From NCBI GenBank assembly GCA_903901335.1, contig CAIUQR010000102.1:1-64000 (forward strand): 64,000 bases of DNA. The letters run 5' to 3'. This document shows, piece after piece, positions 45,730 through 54,215 of this stretch. The stretch is from an uncultured delta proteobacterium (lineage in GTDB: Bacteria; Desulfobacterota; Desulfobulbia; Desulfobulbales; Desulfocapsaceae). A model generated the notes under the pieces. That model saw only the letters and a program-made list of their open reading frames with translations. It did no database searches and was not told where the DNA came from. The first letter of the stretch is position 1; the number at the start of each line of letters is the position of its first letter. Both the position numbers and the translations under genes were made by a program.

Positions 45730-46785
45730 ATGCAACACTCAGATTTAACGGCAGATGCGATAGTACTCCCCAAGGTAGTCACCCCGGATCATCCACTTGT
45801 TCCAAAGCTGTCCATCGAAGAAGAAACCGCCCTGAAAAACCATATAAAGGACCTGTTGAAAAGAAATAATGCGGTCCTTGTTGCCCATTATTATACCGAC
45901 GGAAAGATCCAGAATCTTGCAGAAGAGACTGGAGGATGTGTGGCGGATTCCCTTGAAATGGCACGATTCGGCATGGAACACCCGGCCCGGACATTGGTCG
46001 TCGCCGGGGTCCGTTTCATGGGCGAGACATCGAAGATACTGAATAACGACAAACGCATTCTGATGCCCGACCTGTCCGCCACCTGCTCTCTGGATGATTG
46101 CTGTCCTGCCGATCTTTTCTCTGCTTTCTGTGACAATCATCCCGACCATACCGTCGTTGTCTATGCAAATACCAGTGCCAGGGTAAAAGCCCGCTCCGAC
46201 TGGGTGGTCACCTCAGGGATTGCGCTTGAAATCATTAAATATCTGGCAAAAAACGGCGAAAAAATCATCTGGGCTCCCGACAGACATCTCGGTCGATATA
46301 TCCAAAGTCAGACCGGCGCCGAGATGATCTTATGGCCCGGCTCCTGTATCGTCCACGAAGAGTTCAGAGCTGTTGCCCTGCAGAGGATTCGAAAGCTGCA
46401 CCCTGCTGCTGCAGTTCTTGTTCACCCGGAATCCCCCCACGATGTTATCTGCCAGGCCGATGTCGTCGGCTCGACTACCGCTCTGATCAAGGCCGTCGGC
46501 AACATGCCCAATACTGAATTCATTGTGGCAACCGATGCCGGAATTTTCAATAAGATGCGTCAGATAGCACCAGGAAAAACACTGATCGAGGCTCCGACCG
46601 CAGGTGACGGTGCAACCTGTCAAAGCTGTGCCCATTGCCCATGGATGGAGATGAACTCCCTACAGAAACTGGCACATATCCTGGAAACGGGTGAAAACGA
46701 AATCCTGGTTGATGCCGAACTTGCCGCAAAGGCCAGTATACCAATCACAAGAATGCTCAATTTCTCCAAGATGATACGCCTCTGA
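45730..46785 (+). CDS. nadA: Quinolinate synthase
   Basis: The protein has 351 residues. It condenses iminoaspartate and dihydroxyacetone phosphate into quinolinate for NAD. Landmarks are [27 protein letters not shown] and [11 protein letters not shown]. The three [4Fe-4S] cluster Cys are expected in [22 protein letters not shown] and [13 protein letters not shown], all present. NadB and NadC are not in the window. A 396-bp region with unusual repeats follows. Confidence 0.95.
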   Translation: MQHSDLTADAIVLPKVVTPDHPLVPKLSIEEETALKNHIKDLLKRNNAVLVAHYYTDGKIQNLAEETGGCVADSLEMARFGMEHPARTLVVAGVRFMGETSKILNNDKRILMPDLSATCSLDDCCPADLFSAFCDNHPDHTVVVYANTSARVKARSDWVVTSGIALEIIKYLAKNGEKIIWAPDRHLGRYIQSQTGAEMILWPGSCIVHEEFRAVALQRIRKLHPAAAVLVHPESPHDVICQADVVGSTTALIKAVGNMPNTEFIVATDAGIFNKMRQIAPGKTLIEAPTAGDGATCQSCAHCPWMEMNSLQKLAHILETGENEILVDAELAAKASIPITRMLNFSKMIRL

Positions 46786-47181
46786 TCGGACTATTGTGAT
46801 TTTCTCATAGATCTCTAAACTGTCAAACCACATCCTGTAACCATTCACCAATGCCCCAGGTAAGCATAGACTCCGGGTATTTATAAGCAGGCGGTTCAAC
46901 TCTACAATCGGTATGCCGGACGGCCTGATCGTGGACAGATGGAGAGTTGAGGCAACTCTGTTGAAGCGACAATCAGAGTTGCCGCGACCTAGACCACATG
47001 TAACACCTTACAATGCTTACTATTAAAAATTTTTCTCACTAATATTTGATCTTTTTTTTGGTAATACCTGCAGGAATTATGGTATAAATAATAATTGTTC
47101 TTGAAAGATTCTTAAGGTAAGAGCACTTACTCTGTCCTTAAACATATAATTTTTACAAACAGTTATGGAGACAGAAAAACC
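46786..47181. other. Gene-free region between nadA and rlpA
   Basis: 396 bp without a supportable gene. The half nearest nadA contains four alternating copies of a heptamer (listed separately). The half nearest rlpA is AT-rich, with a GGAG box before the rlpA ATG. It should carry the rlpA promoter. Nothing else was recognised. Confidence 0.5.
46897..46983. repeat. Four alternating inverted heptamers (possible RNA switch)
   Basis: CAACTCT occurs at 46897-46903 and 46953-46959, and its complement AGAGTTG at 46943-46949 and 46975-46981. Segments 2-3, 3-4 and 1-2 or 1-4 could pair in mutually exclusive ways. The 3-4 stem extends to 10 bp (GGCAACTCTG/CAGAGTTGCC, 46951-46960 with 46974-46983). No T-run follows. 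Confidence 0.55.
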
Positions 47182-48063
47182 ATGCAACGGCATCTTCTAT
47201 CACGACCCTTTTTAAACCGGCTCGTGTCCAAATCACCGATATGGGCACCCTTCAAGGTTTCAAGAGCGGTTTTCCCTGCTTATCTTTTCTCCGGCAGACG
47301 AGGGACTGTCGGTTTTTTATCTCGTCCGGCTTTTCTTCTTCCCTTGATCCTGTTTTCCCTGATGACCAGTCGGCCGGTAATGGCTCAGAATCAGTATTAT
47401 CCTCCAACGCAACGACCCTATATCATCGATGACCAGGTATATAGCCCCCTGCCATCGTCTTCGGGGTATAAGGAAACCGGTATCGCCTCCTGGTATGGCC
47501 CTGATTTCAATGGACATCCGACCTCTAACGGCGAGGTCTATGATATGCATGGACAAACAGCTGCCCATAAAGTTTTGCCGATGAACACAATGCTCCTGGT
47601 CTCGAACCTTGAAAATGGAAAAAACACCATCGTCAGGGTCAATGACAGAGGGCCATTCGTCCAGGGCCGGATAGTCGATCTGAGTTACACTGCCGCCAAG
47701 AAACTTGATCTTGTGGATAATGGTACGGCAAAGGTCCAGGTGACCGCCCTTGGGCAGGTTGAAACCTCCTCCGGGAATAGCAATACAGGGAATAGCGATA
47801 CATCAAACAGCCCAGGTATTAATTACAATCTTGGTGAGTTCTATGTTCAGATAGGGGCTTTTGGACAAAAAAACAACGCGGTTAAACTCCAGAAAAGATT
47901 TTCAGATACCGGTCATGCAACGGTTATCCAGGAATTCTTTTCCCAGAAATCAATCCTTTACAGGGTCTGCGTATACGCTGGGCAAGAACTGCACGGGGCC
48001 TACAAGGTTGAAGAGGCCCTCCATAGCCACGGCTGGAGAGGTGCCTTCGTCGTGGCCAGATAG
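47182..48063 (+). CDS. rlpA: RlpA-like septal lytic transglycosylase with SPOR domain
   Basis: The protein has 293 residues. The N-terminus is a long basic leader followed by a hydrophobic core (AFLLPLILFSLMTS) and a likely cleavage near VMAQ-NQ, so it is exported. The RlpA double-psi beta-barrel (about 95-190) has GIASWYGPDFNGHPTSNGE, YDMHGQTAAHK, VNDRGPF and IVDLSYTAA. A Ser/Asn-rich linker leads to a SPOR domain (about 222-293, FYVQIGAFGQKNNA). RlpA cleaves peptidoglycan strands lacking stem peptides at the septum. The leader before the hydrophobic core, at about 48 residues, is longer than usual. Confidence 0.9.
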   Translation: MQRHLLSRPFLNRLVSKSPIWAPFKVSRAVFPAYLFSGRRGTVGFLSRPAFLLPLILFSLMTSRPVMAQNQYYPPTQRPYIIDDQVYSPLPSSSGYKETGIASWYGPDFNGHPTSNGEVYDMHGQTAAHKVLPMNTMLLVSNLENGKNTIVRVNDRGPFVQGRIVDLSYTAAKKLDLVDNGTAKVQVTALGQVETSSGNSNTGNSDTSNSPGINYNLGEFYVQIGAFGQKNNAVKLQKRFSDTGHATVIQEFFSQKSILYRVCVYAGQELHGAYKVEEALHSHGWRGAFVVAR

Positions 48064-48146
48064 TGCGCTTTGGACTAGGCTTTGCCGATTGCCGACCGAT
48101 CGTGGTTAATCAGTTCGGGGAATTTCTGATGATTGTTGATACCGGG

Positions 48147-48257
48147 CTAAACCTCGATACCGGAATCAACACCCTCCCGAATATCCTCAATGGCGGTGGC
48201 TCCAAAGATCTTGATTGGTGTTTGTACCCTGCAAAATCTCCCCTCTCGTTCACTCAT
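48147..48257 (-). pseudogene. Decayed trpF start (phosphoribosylanthranilate isomerase remnant)
   Basis: A 36-codon frame starts at ATG 48257, overlapping the trpC stop by 8 bp in the manner of coupled trp genes. It reads ...TPIKIFGATAIEDIREGVDSGIEV and stops at TAG. TrpF proteins start with P-x-K-I-C-G-x-T-x-x-E-D-x-x-x-x-x-x-x-G-x-x-x-x-G. The catalytic Cys of KICG is Phe here and the frame ends after one beta-alpha unit. No further TrpF homology was seen before rlpA. It is interpreted as a trpF gene truncated near its start; an unrelated short frame is possible. Confidence 0.5.
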
Positions 48258-49026
48258 CCCGCAATCCCCGGAGAACATCGCAGTCCGTTCCGGCGCGCAT
48301 CAATGTCTCGCCTATCAAGGCAGCGGCGACACCTTCGTCCTGCAACCGCTTGATATCGTCTCTGTTTTTCAGCCCCGATTCGCTGACCACCGGAATATCG
48401 GACGGGATATGCTTTTTCAAACGAAATGTCGTTTCGATATCGACAGTAAAATCATTCAGGTTCCGGTTATTTATACCGATAAGCCGGCTGTCTGCGGCAA
48501 GAGCCATATCCAACTCCTGCTCGTTGTGCACCTCAACCAGGATATCCATGCCGAATTCGCCTGCATACGCCTGGAAATCCCGCAATTGATACCTGTCCAG
48601 AATAGCTGCAATGAGCAATATCGCGTCCGCGCCATGGACACTTGCCTCCCTGATCTGCAACTCGTCAATGATGAAATCCTTCCGCAAGACCGGCAGGTCC
48701 ACAGCATCCCTTACCTGGAGCAGATAAAGCAGACTCCCTTGAAAGAAATCGACATCGGTGAGCACAGAAATCGCCTGCGCCCCATTTCGCTTATAGTTGA
48801 CCGCGATATCAACAGGCCGGAAATCCTCGCAAATAACACCTTTTGACGGTGAGGCTTTTTTGACTTCGGCAATCACCGAAACCCCGGGATAGCTTATTAA
48901 AGCCTGCCGAAAACCGCGCGGCGGCGCAATAACCATTCCCATGAACTGGCCAGGCAGGCTGATTCCGTTGATTCTCAAGTCAGCCACTTCCTGCTTCTTT
49001 TTTGCAACTATCTTATCTAAGATCAT
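48250..49026 (-). CDS. trpC: Indole-3-glycerol phosphate synthase
   Basis: The protein has 258 residues, one-domain TrpC. Landmarks are VIAEVKKASPSKGVI (catalytic Lys and the S-P-S-K-G motif), VLTDVDFFQGSL, LRKDFIIDELQI (catalytic K-D-F-I-I-D) and IGINNRNLNDFTVD, with the phosphate-binding SESGL and ALIGETLMRA at the end. It closes the indole ring on CdRP. It is the last intact gene of trpEGDC. TrpF is not fused, and only a remnant follows. Confidence 0.95.
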   Translation of the reverse strand: MILDKIVAKKKQEVADLRINGISLPGQFMGMVIAPPRGFRQALISYPGVSVIAEVKKASPSKGVICEDFRPVDIAVNYKRNGAQAISVLTDVDFFQGSLLYLLQVRDAVDLPVLRKDFIIDELQIREASVHGADAILLIAAILDRYQLRDFQAYAGEFGMDILVEVHNEQELDMALAADSRLIGINNRNLNDFTVDIETTFRLKKHIPSDIPVVSESGLKNRDDIKRLQDEGVAAALIGETLMRAGTDCDVLRGLRDE

Positions 49027-49049
49027 GGTAATTAAGACCCAAAGACTCT

Positions 49050-50093
49050 CTAGGCTTTTGCTGCCGAACGAGAAAAACGCACTAATTGTTCAAGTTTGTT
49101 GAGTGCAGCCCCGGTTCGTATAATTTCCCGGGCTTGAACCACACCCGCCTTTATGCTCTCTGCCCTGCCTGCGGCGTAAAGTGCCGCTCCGCCGTTGAGC
49201 AAAACCATATCCAGTCTGGCTCCCTGTTCTCCCCCCAGTACTGCTCGCACCTGCTGCGCAGATTCGGCTGGGGTTGCCCCGCCGCGAATATCGTCCAGAG
49301 TCCCCCGGGACAAACCGACATCTTCAGGTTCGAGTGTGTAGCACGTCACCTTCCCGTCATATCCATCGGCAATATGCGAGGTGCCGGTAATGGTCAACTC
49401 ATCCAGATTTCCCTCGCCCCAGACGACCAGTGTACGCTTCATCCCGAGCCTGACCAGCACCTCGGCAAGGGTCCGTGTCAGTTCCCTGGAAAATACCCCG
49501 GTGAGCTGGACATTTGCGCCGGCCGGATTAGTCATCGGCCCGAGTATATTGAAAATGGACCGGATGCCGATCTCCCGGCGTGGGCCGATGGCATACTTCA
49601 TGGCCTTGTGAAGCATCGGGGCAAAGAGGAAACCAATCCCCACGGTACGAACACATTCGGCCACTATCTCAGGGGAAAGACTCAAATCGATACCGAGCGC
49701 TTCGAGAACATCGGCACTGCCGCAATGCGAGGAAATCGCCCGATTACCGTGCTTTGCAACAGGGAGACCAGAGGCTGCCACGACAAAGGCTGTCGTCGTC
49801 GACACATTGAAGGTTCCCGAACCATCGCCACCAGTGCCGACGATATCCATCAGGATTTCCCCTTTCCCTGTATTCACCCCGGTCTCGATCGGCGTAGCCT
49901 TCTCGCGCATCACCCTGACCGCCCCGGTAATTTCTTCGACAGTCTCACCTTTCATACGCAATGCAGTAATGAACGAACCGATCTGGGCAGGAGTAGCCTC
50001 TCCGCTCATGATCTCATTCATTACACCGTACATATCGCCTTCGCTGAGATCATTGCCCGCTACAACCCGGCCGATCGCTTCTTTAATGTTCAT
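49050..50093 (-). CDS. trpD: Anthranilate phosphoribosyltransferase
   Basis: The protein has about 347 residues. It joins anthranilate to PRPP. Landmarks are the GTGGDGSGTFNVST PRPP loop, KHGNRAISSHCGSADVLEALG and GPMTNPAG. I chose ATG 50093, which has AGAGAGG five bases upstream; GTG 50099 is two codons earlier. It is separated by 13-19 bp from trpG and 23 bp from trpC, so it is tightly within the operon. It is not fused to TrpG, unlike in enteric bacteria. Confidence 0.95.
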   Translation of the reverse strand: MNIKEAIGRVVAGNDLSEGDMYGVMNEIMSGEATPAQIGSFITALRMKGETVEEITGAVRVMREKATPIETGVNTGKGEILMDIVGTGGDGSGTFNVSTTTAFVVAASGLPVAKHGNRAISSHCGSADVLEALGIDLSLSPEIVAECVRTVGIGFLFAPMLHKAMKYAIGPRREIGIRSIFNILGPMTNPAGANVQLTGVFSRELTRTLAEVLVRLGMKRTLVVWGEGNLDELTITGTSHIADGYDGKVTCYTLEPEDVGLSRGTLDDIRGGATPAESAQQVRAVLGGEQGARLDMVLLNGGAALYAAGRAESIKAGVVQAREIIRTGAALNKLEQLVRFSRSAAKA

Positions 50094-50112
50094 AAACACC
50101 TCTCTTTTTCTG

Positions 50113-50730
50113 TCAGGTATTTTGTCCTTCCTTGAGCAGGGCTGGATAATCGGGACTCATAAAATTTTTCAAGAGCGTAATCCCGGCCGGGGTCATGATC
50201 GATTCCGGATGAAACTGGACTCCTTCGACGGAAAGACTCCGGTGCCTCACGCCCATCAATTCGCCCTGATCGGTTCGGGCGGTGATCATCAGACACTCCG
50301 GCATCCCGTTCTCTTCGATCACCAGCGAGTGATAGCGCATGCCATCGAAAGGGTTGGGCAGGGAAGTAAAAACGCCTTTGCCGTCATGATGCATCGGGCT
50401 GGTCTTGCCGTGCATTATCCGGCCTGCCCGGACCACCTTGCCGCCAAAGGCCTCACCGATGGCCTGATGCCCGAGACAAACGCCTAAGACAGGAATCCTG
50501 CTGCCGAAATGCCGGATCGCCGCGATCGAGATCCCCGCCTCCGCAGGTGTGCAGGGCCCAGGAGAGACCAGCAGCCGGTCGGGCTTCAAATCCTCAATTT
50601 CGCTGATGCTGATCTTGTCGTTTCTAAAGACGCGGATATCCGCTTTCCTGCCCTCTCTCAGGCAGTTGCCGGCAATAGTCTGGACGATATTGTACGTAAA
50701 CGAGTCGTAATTATCTATAATGACGATCAT
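50113..50730 (-). CDS. trpG: Anthranilate synthase glutamine amidotransferase component
   Basis: This class I glutaminase has 205 residues. The nucleophile Cys is in LGVCLGHQAIGEAFGG, and the His-Glu of the triad is in GVQFHPESIMTPAG. The start IVIIDNYDSFTYNIVQ is the family signature. It supplies ammonia to TrpE. In some bacteria the same protein also serves PabB. A GAAGGGAT box inside the end of trpE precedes its ATG, and only 2 bp separate the two genes. Confidence 0.95.
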   Translation of the reverse strand: MIVIIDNYDSFTYNIVQTIAGNCLREGRKADIRVFRNDKISISEIEDLKPDRLLVSPGPCTPAEAGISIAAIRHFGSRIPVLGVCLGHQAIGEAFGGKVVRAGRIMHGKTSPMHHDGKGVFTSLPNPFDGMRYHSLVIEENGMPECLMITARTDQGELMGVRHRSLSVEGVQFHPESIMTPAGITLLKNFMSPDYPALLKEGQNT

Positions 50731-50732
50731 AT

Positions 50733-52262
50733 CTAAAATCCCTTCTCCGCGAGTTCGACCGCGCGACGCAATCCCATGGATTTATTGATGGTCTCTTCAA
50801 ATTCCTTCTGCGGATCGGAATCGGCCACGATGCCCGCCCCCGCCTGAACCCACAGGTCCTTCCCCCGCATCACAAACGTCCTGATGGTAATACAAAAATC
50901 CATATTCCCCGAAAATCCGAAGTAGCCTACCGAGCCCGCGTAAGGCCCCCGCCGCTCAGACTCCAGCTCATCGATGATCTCCATCGCCCTGATTTTCGGG
51001 GCGCCGCTGACTGTACCGGCAGGAAAACACGCCTCTATCACATCGAATTGATCCTTCCCGTCCTCGATGATCCCATGGACGCCAGAGACAATATGCATGA
51101 CATGGCTGTAGCGCTCGATAACCAGCAGATCCCGAACCTCGACCGATCCGCCCCTGGCAATTCTGCCCACATCGTTGCGGCCGAGGTCGACCAGCATCAG
51201 GTGTTCGGCCCTTTCCTTCGGGTCGGCCAGGAGTTCCTTTTCCAGGGCCAGGTCTTCTTCAGGTGTTGCCCCCCGTTTCCTGGTCCCGGCTATGGGACGG
51301 AGCTCAATGGTGTCCCCGTCCTTCCGGACCAGTATTTCCGGCGACGAGCCAATCTGGACCAGGTCTCCCAGTTTCAGGAAAAAGAGATACGGGCTGGGGT
51401 TGATATGCCGCAAGGCGCGATAGATTGTCAACGGTGACAGGTCGGTTACCGTATGAAAACACTGGGACAACACCACCTGAATGATATCACCCGCCATGAT
51501 ATAGTCGCGGGCCCGTTCAACCATCCGGCAGAACTGTGCGGCTTCCATATTTGATGAAAAGGAATGAACATCCGCGCTCTGCCGGCCGGAAGCGGCGCTC
51601 AGCTCCGACGGAACCGGCCCCTTCAGTTGTCCGACAATCGTCTCGATGCGATCGATCGCGTCAGCGTAGAGCACCTTGTTGTCCTGTTCCTCGGACACCC
51701 GCACCCAGCAGACAATAGTCACGGTCTGCCGGAAACTGTCATGAACAAGAACAATCCGGGGAACCATGAAAGAAGAATCAGGAAAATCGGCAGGTTGATG
51801 CCTGTCCGGAAGAGTCTCCATAAACCGGACCATATCATACCCGAGGAAGCCGACGGCACCGCCGCAGAAACGGGGCAGAGCCGGATCGTCCATGGCCCTC
51901 AAACCCGCTACCAGGGTTCGCAGGGCCCGCAGCGGATCTGTCGTGCTCTTTGTCGTCTTCCTGCCCGCCCTGGTGACCTCTTCTATCTCGACATCGCGTC
52001 CTTTTGAGGAAAAGGTCACCAGGGGATCAAAACCAATGAAAGAATATCTCCCCCATTTTTCACCACCTTCCATGCTCTCGAAAAGAAAAACATGGCTATG
52101 GTCCTTTGCCACCTTGGCAAAGAGGGTCAGTGGCGTATCCAGATCGGCTATGATCTGTCGATGGACGGGGACAAGTCGGGCAGCGATCCCGTCGGAGCAG
52201 AATTTTTCGTAATCAGGGGAATAGGTATGCACAGACATCTCTTTTTTTAGATCAATCTTCAA
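50733..52262 (-). CDS. trpE: Anthranilate synthase component I
   Basis: The protein has about 500-509 residues. The N-terminal regulatory domain contains LFESMEGGEKWGRYSFIGFDP, where the L-L-E-S element of Trp feedback inhibition reads F-L-F-E-S. The catalytic chorismate-binding domain has IMAGDIIQVVLSQ, ELRPIAGTRKRG, DLGRNDVGR and CFPAGTVSGAPKIRAMEII. The start is ambiguous: TTG 52262, ATG 52238 or the GTG two codons later all lack an ideal ribosome-binding site. No obvious Trp-rich leader peptide was found in the 86 bp up to the terminator. Confidence 0.94.
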   Translation of the reverse strand: MKIDLKKEMSVHTYSPDYEKFCSDGIAARLVPVHRQIIADLDTPLTLFAKVAKDHSHVFLFESMEGGEKWGRYSFIGFDPLVTFSSKGRDVEIEEVTRAGRKTTKSTTDPLRALRTLVAGLRAMDDPALPRFCGGAVGFLGYDMVRFMETLPDRHQPADFPDSSFMVPRIVLVHDSFRQTVTIVCWVRVSEEQDNKVLYADAIDRIETIVGQLKGPVPSELSAASGRQSADVHSFSSNMEAAQFCRMVERARDYIMAGDIIQVVLSQCFHTVTDLSPLTIYRALRHINPSPYLFFLKLGDLVQIGSSPEILVRKDGDTIELRPIAGTRKRGATPEEDLALEKELLADPKERAEHLMLVDLGRNDVGRIARGGSVEVRDLLVIERYSHVMHIVSGVHGIIEDGKDQFDVIEACFPAGTVSGAPKIRAMEIIDELESERRGPYAGSVGYFGFSGNMDFCITIRTFVMRGKDLWVQAGAGIVADSDPQKEFEETINKSMGLRRAVELAEKGF

Positions 52263-52347
52263 AAAATGAAAAAGAATTTAAATGCCCAAGTGTACAATAG
52301 AATACGTTTTTTGACAAAGCTGTTCTTCAACCTTGCAGGCCATAAAT

Positions 52348-52387
52348 AAAAAGAGCCATGAAACCGTCTGGTTTCATGGCTCTTTTT
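52348..52387. terminator. Terminator downstream of rpsT, upstream of trpE
   Basis: Bases 52348-52365 and 52370-52387 form an 18-bp stem (including A-T pairs at the base) with a GTCT tetraloop. T-runs are present on both strands. On the minus strand it ends the rpsT transcript and separates it from trpEGDC. Confidence 0.85.
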
Positions 52388-52448
52388 TATCACTATGCCA
52401 TCCGCCCGGATTAATCTATTATCAATCCGAACCTTCTGGAACAACCGC

Positions 52449-52721
52449 TCAGACAGCGGCCTGCATCTTGTTTATGCTCTTGGTAAGACGTGAAACCTTA
52501 CGAGAGGCATTTTTCTTATGGAGGCTTCCCTTTGTCGCTGTCTTTGCAATCACAGGAATAGCAATCTTTAATGCCTCTTTTGCCTCGTCTACTGAGCCGG
52601 CCAGAACGGCCTCATTCACCTTCCGAACGGCACCCTTCATTTGAGTCTTATTTACACGATTGCGCAGACGACTAGCCTGAGACTGGCGATTTCTTTTTTC
52701 AGCGGATTTGTGATTAGCCAC
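52449..52721 (-). CDS. rpsT: 30S ribosomal protein S20
   Basis: The protein has 90 residues, all basic helices, with the family start MANHKSAEKRNRQS and the internal TKGSLHKKNASRKVSRLTK. It binds 16S rRNA early in 30S assembly. Translation starts at GTG 52721 with GGAGG eight bases upstream. It is monocistronic, ended by a strong terminator. Confidence 0.96.
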   Translation of the reverse strand: MANHKSAEKRNRQSQASRLRNRVNKTQMKGAVRKVNEAVLAGSVDEAKEALKIAIPVIAKTATKGSLHKKNASRKVSRLTKSINKMQAAV

Positions 52722-53041
52722 GAAGTATTTCCTCCTGTTTAACTCTCTTATAGTGCAAACCGGTGTTTCCGGTAAATCTTCAAATGTACCCTCAAGCGCC
52801 TCTCCCCACAGGTGAGAGCTGTTTTCCTGTTTAAGTGCTTCCTCGGAACAAGAAAAGAGTTTTATAATTCGAAAATCAGTTCATGTCAACAACTATAAAA
52901 ATTAATCGATTTATCCTTCTACAATTACTATTTGACACATATCACGGTAGTAAGATACCTTTGTAGTATAAACCAAGGAGTCTTCAATACTACTTTCCTT
53001 GGCACATACTGCGGCTGTGTGGCCCCACGTTCAGGAAAAAA
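52722..53041. other. Divergent intergenic region between rpsT and the CNB-domain gene
   Basis: About 320 bp without a gene. It carries the rpsT leader and promoter on one side and the promoter of the cyclic-nucleotide-binding gene on the other. TTGACA occurs at 52932-52937 on the plus strand, but no convincing -10 box follows at standard spacing. AGGA precedes the plus-strand ATG at 53042. Confidence 0.45.
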
Positions 53042-54142
53042 ATGGGTTTTCCAAAGGTATTTTTCAGGGTTATTGAAAATAGAGACTGCCCTCTCTACGA
53101 TTACGGAGATATGTTCAGTGTCACCGGTATCGCCATCTCTATCGTCAACGAGGAGGAGAATGCATTTATCACGACCACGATATCGCACACCCCCATCGGC
53201 AAGAGGGCATGCAAGATACTGAATGGTGATCTGACCAAGATCATCATGCATTATGAACGGGGTGACAAGATCCCTGTCTGCATGATCAGCTGCAGCGGTT
53301 GCACAGGTTCCATCCGCCTTGAACACAACAGAGATGAAAATATTGTCCTCCTGGAATCGGAGGAACCCTACTCCAACGAGTTGGGGTCGATGCTCCATCT
53401 CATCAGCGGTTTTGCATTTTTCAAGAATATCGACCAGAAAAACCTCGACAAGGTTGTCCAGTTCTTCAAGCTGAGCAAGTATGACAAAGGAGAAATCGTC
53501 ATCCGCAAGGGGGAGCCCGGCGGCAATTTCTATATTATTGTTGCAGGCGGCATCAATGTCATCAATGAGGCCGGCATGACTATCTCGAAGCTCGGAAAGG
53601 GTGATGTCTTCGGAGAAATGAGTCTGATCTGCAATGAAAATATCAGCGCGACGATCCAGATCGCCGAACCGACATCCATCCTCTCCATAGGCCGGGATAA
53701 TTTCCAGAAGATATTGGACCAGTATCCGGCCATCCAGCTCTATTTCTCCCGTCTTATGGCCAGCAGGTTGAACAAATCCAACCTGATCCGCACCGAAGAT
53801 CTCTCTTCGGGAATGATTGGAAATCTTGCCGAGATACCTGCAGAGGCATTGTTCCAGACCCTGAATATGAACAACAAGACCGGCATCCTGACCATCAGCG
53901 AACTGACGAAGGGGACTGCCAGATTTTCCTTCCGGCAGGGTTCGTTGATCAAGGCAAAATATATCGATTTGTCAGGAGAAACAGCCTTTTATGAGATCTT
54001 GAAAGAGCATAAGGGTCGCTTTAGATTCACCCCTGGCATCCCGCCGGAGGACTTCGAGGTCCCGGAGATCGGATATTTCATGAAACTTCTGATGGAAGGT
54101 ATGCGTCGGCTGGATGAGGGACGGGCACGAAAAGTCAATTGA
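53042..54142 (+). CDS. Cyclic nucleotide-binding domain and DUF4388 signalling protein
   Basis: The protein has 366 residues. Residues 1-105 resemble the small TIGR04076-type domain (RVIENRDCPLYDYGDMF and a closing VCMISCSGCTGSIRL). Residues about 120-245 are a Crp-type cyclic-nucleotide-binding fold (YDKGEIVIRKGEPGGNFYII, GKGDVFGEMSLI). The usual phosphate-binding R-S-A is not seen; the loop reads NENISATI, so the ligand may differ. Residues about 265-355 are a DUF4388 (PATAN-like) domain. There is no DNA-binding helix-turn-helix, so it probably signals through protein contacts. Confidence 0.75.
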   Translation: MGFPKVFFRVIENRDCPLYDYGDMFSVTGIAISIVNEEENAFITTTISHTPIGKRACKILNGDLTKIIMHYERGDKIPVCMISCSGCTGSIRLEHNRDENIVLLESEEPYSNELGSMLHLISGFAFFKNIDQKNLDKVVQFFKLSKYDKGEIVIRKGEPGGNFYIIVAGGINVINEAGMTISKLGKGDVFGEMSLICNENISATIQIAEPTSILSIGRDNFQKILDQYPAIQLYFSRLMASRLNKSNLIRTEDLSSGMIGNLAEIPAEALFQTLNMNNKTGILTISELTKGTARFSFRQGSLIKAKYIDLSGETAFYEILKEHKGRFRFTPGIPPEDFEVPEIGYFMKLLMEGMRRLDEGRARKVN

Positions 54143-54157
54143 GGATAAGGGATAAAC

Positions 54158-54194
54158 CCTGGATTCCCGCCCGGAAGCGTTGCGGGAATGACGC
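54158..54194. repeat. REP-like palindromic repeat
   Basis: CTGGATTCCCGC...GCGGGAATGACG forms a 7-bp GC-rich palindrome core. This TGGATTCCCGC/GCGGGAATGACG form is a widespread dispersed intergenic repeat in many Gram-negative genomes. It sits between the convergent CNB-domain and U32 genes. Confidence 0.6.
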
Positions 54195-54215
54195 ATCTTT
54201 GCGCATGCTGGTCCA

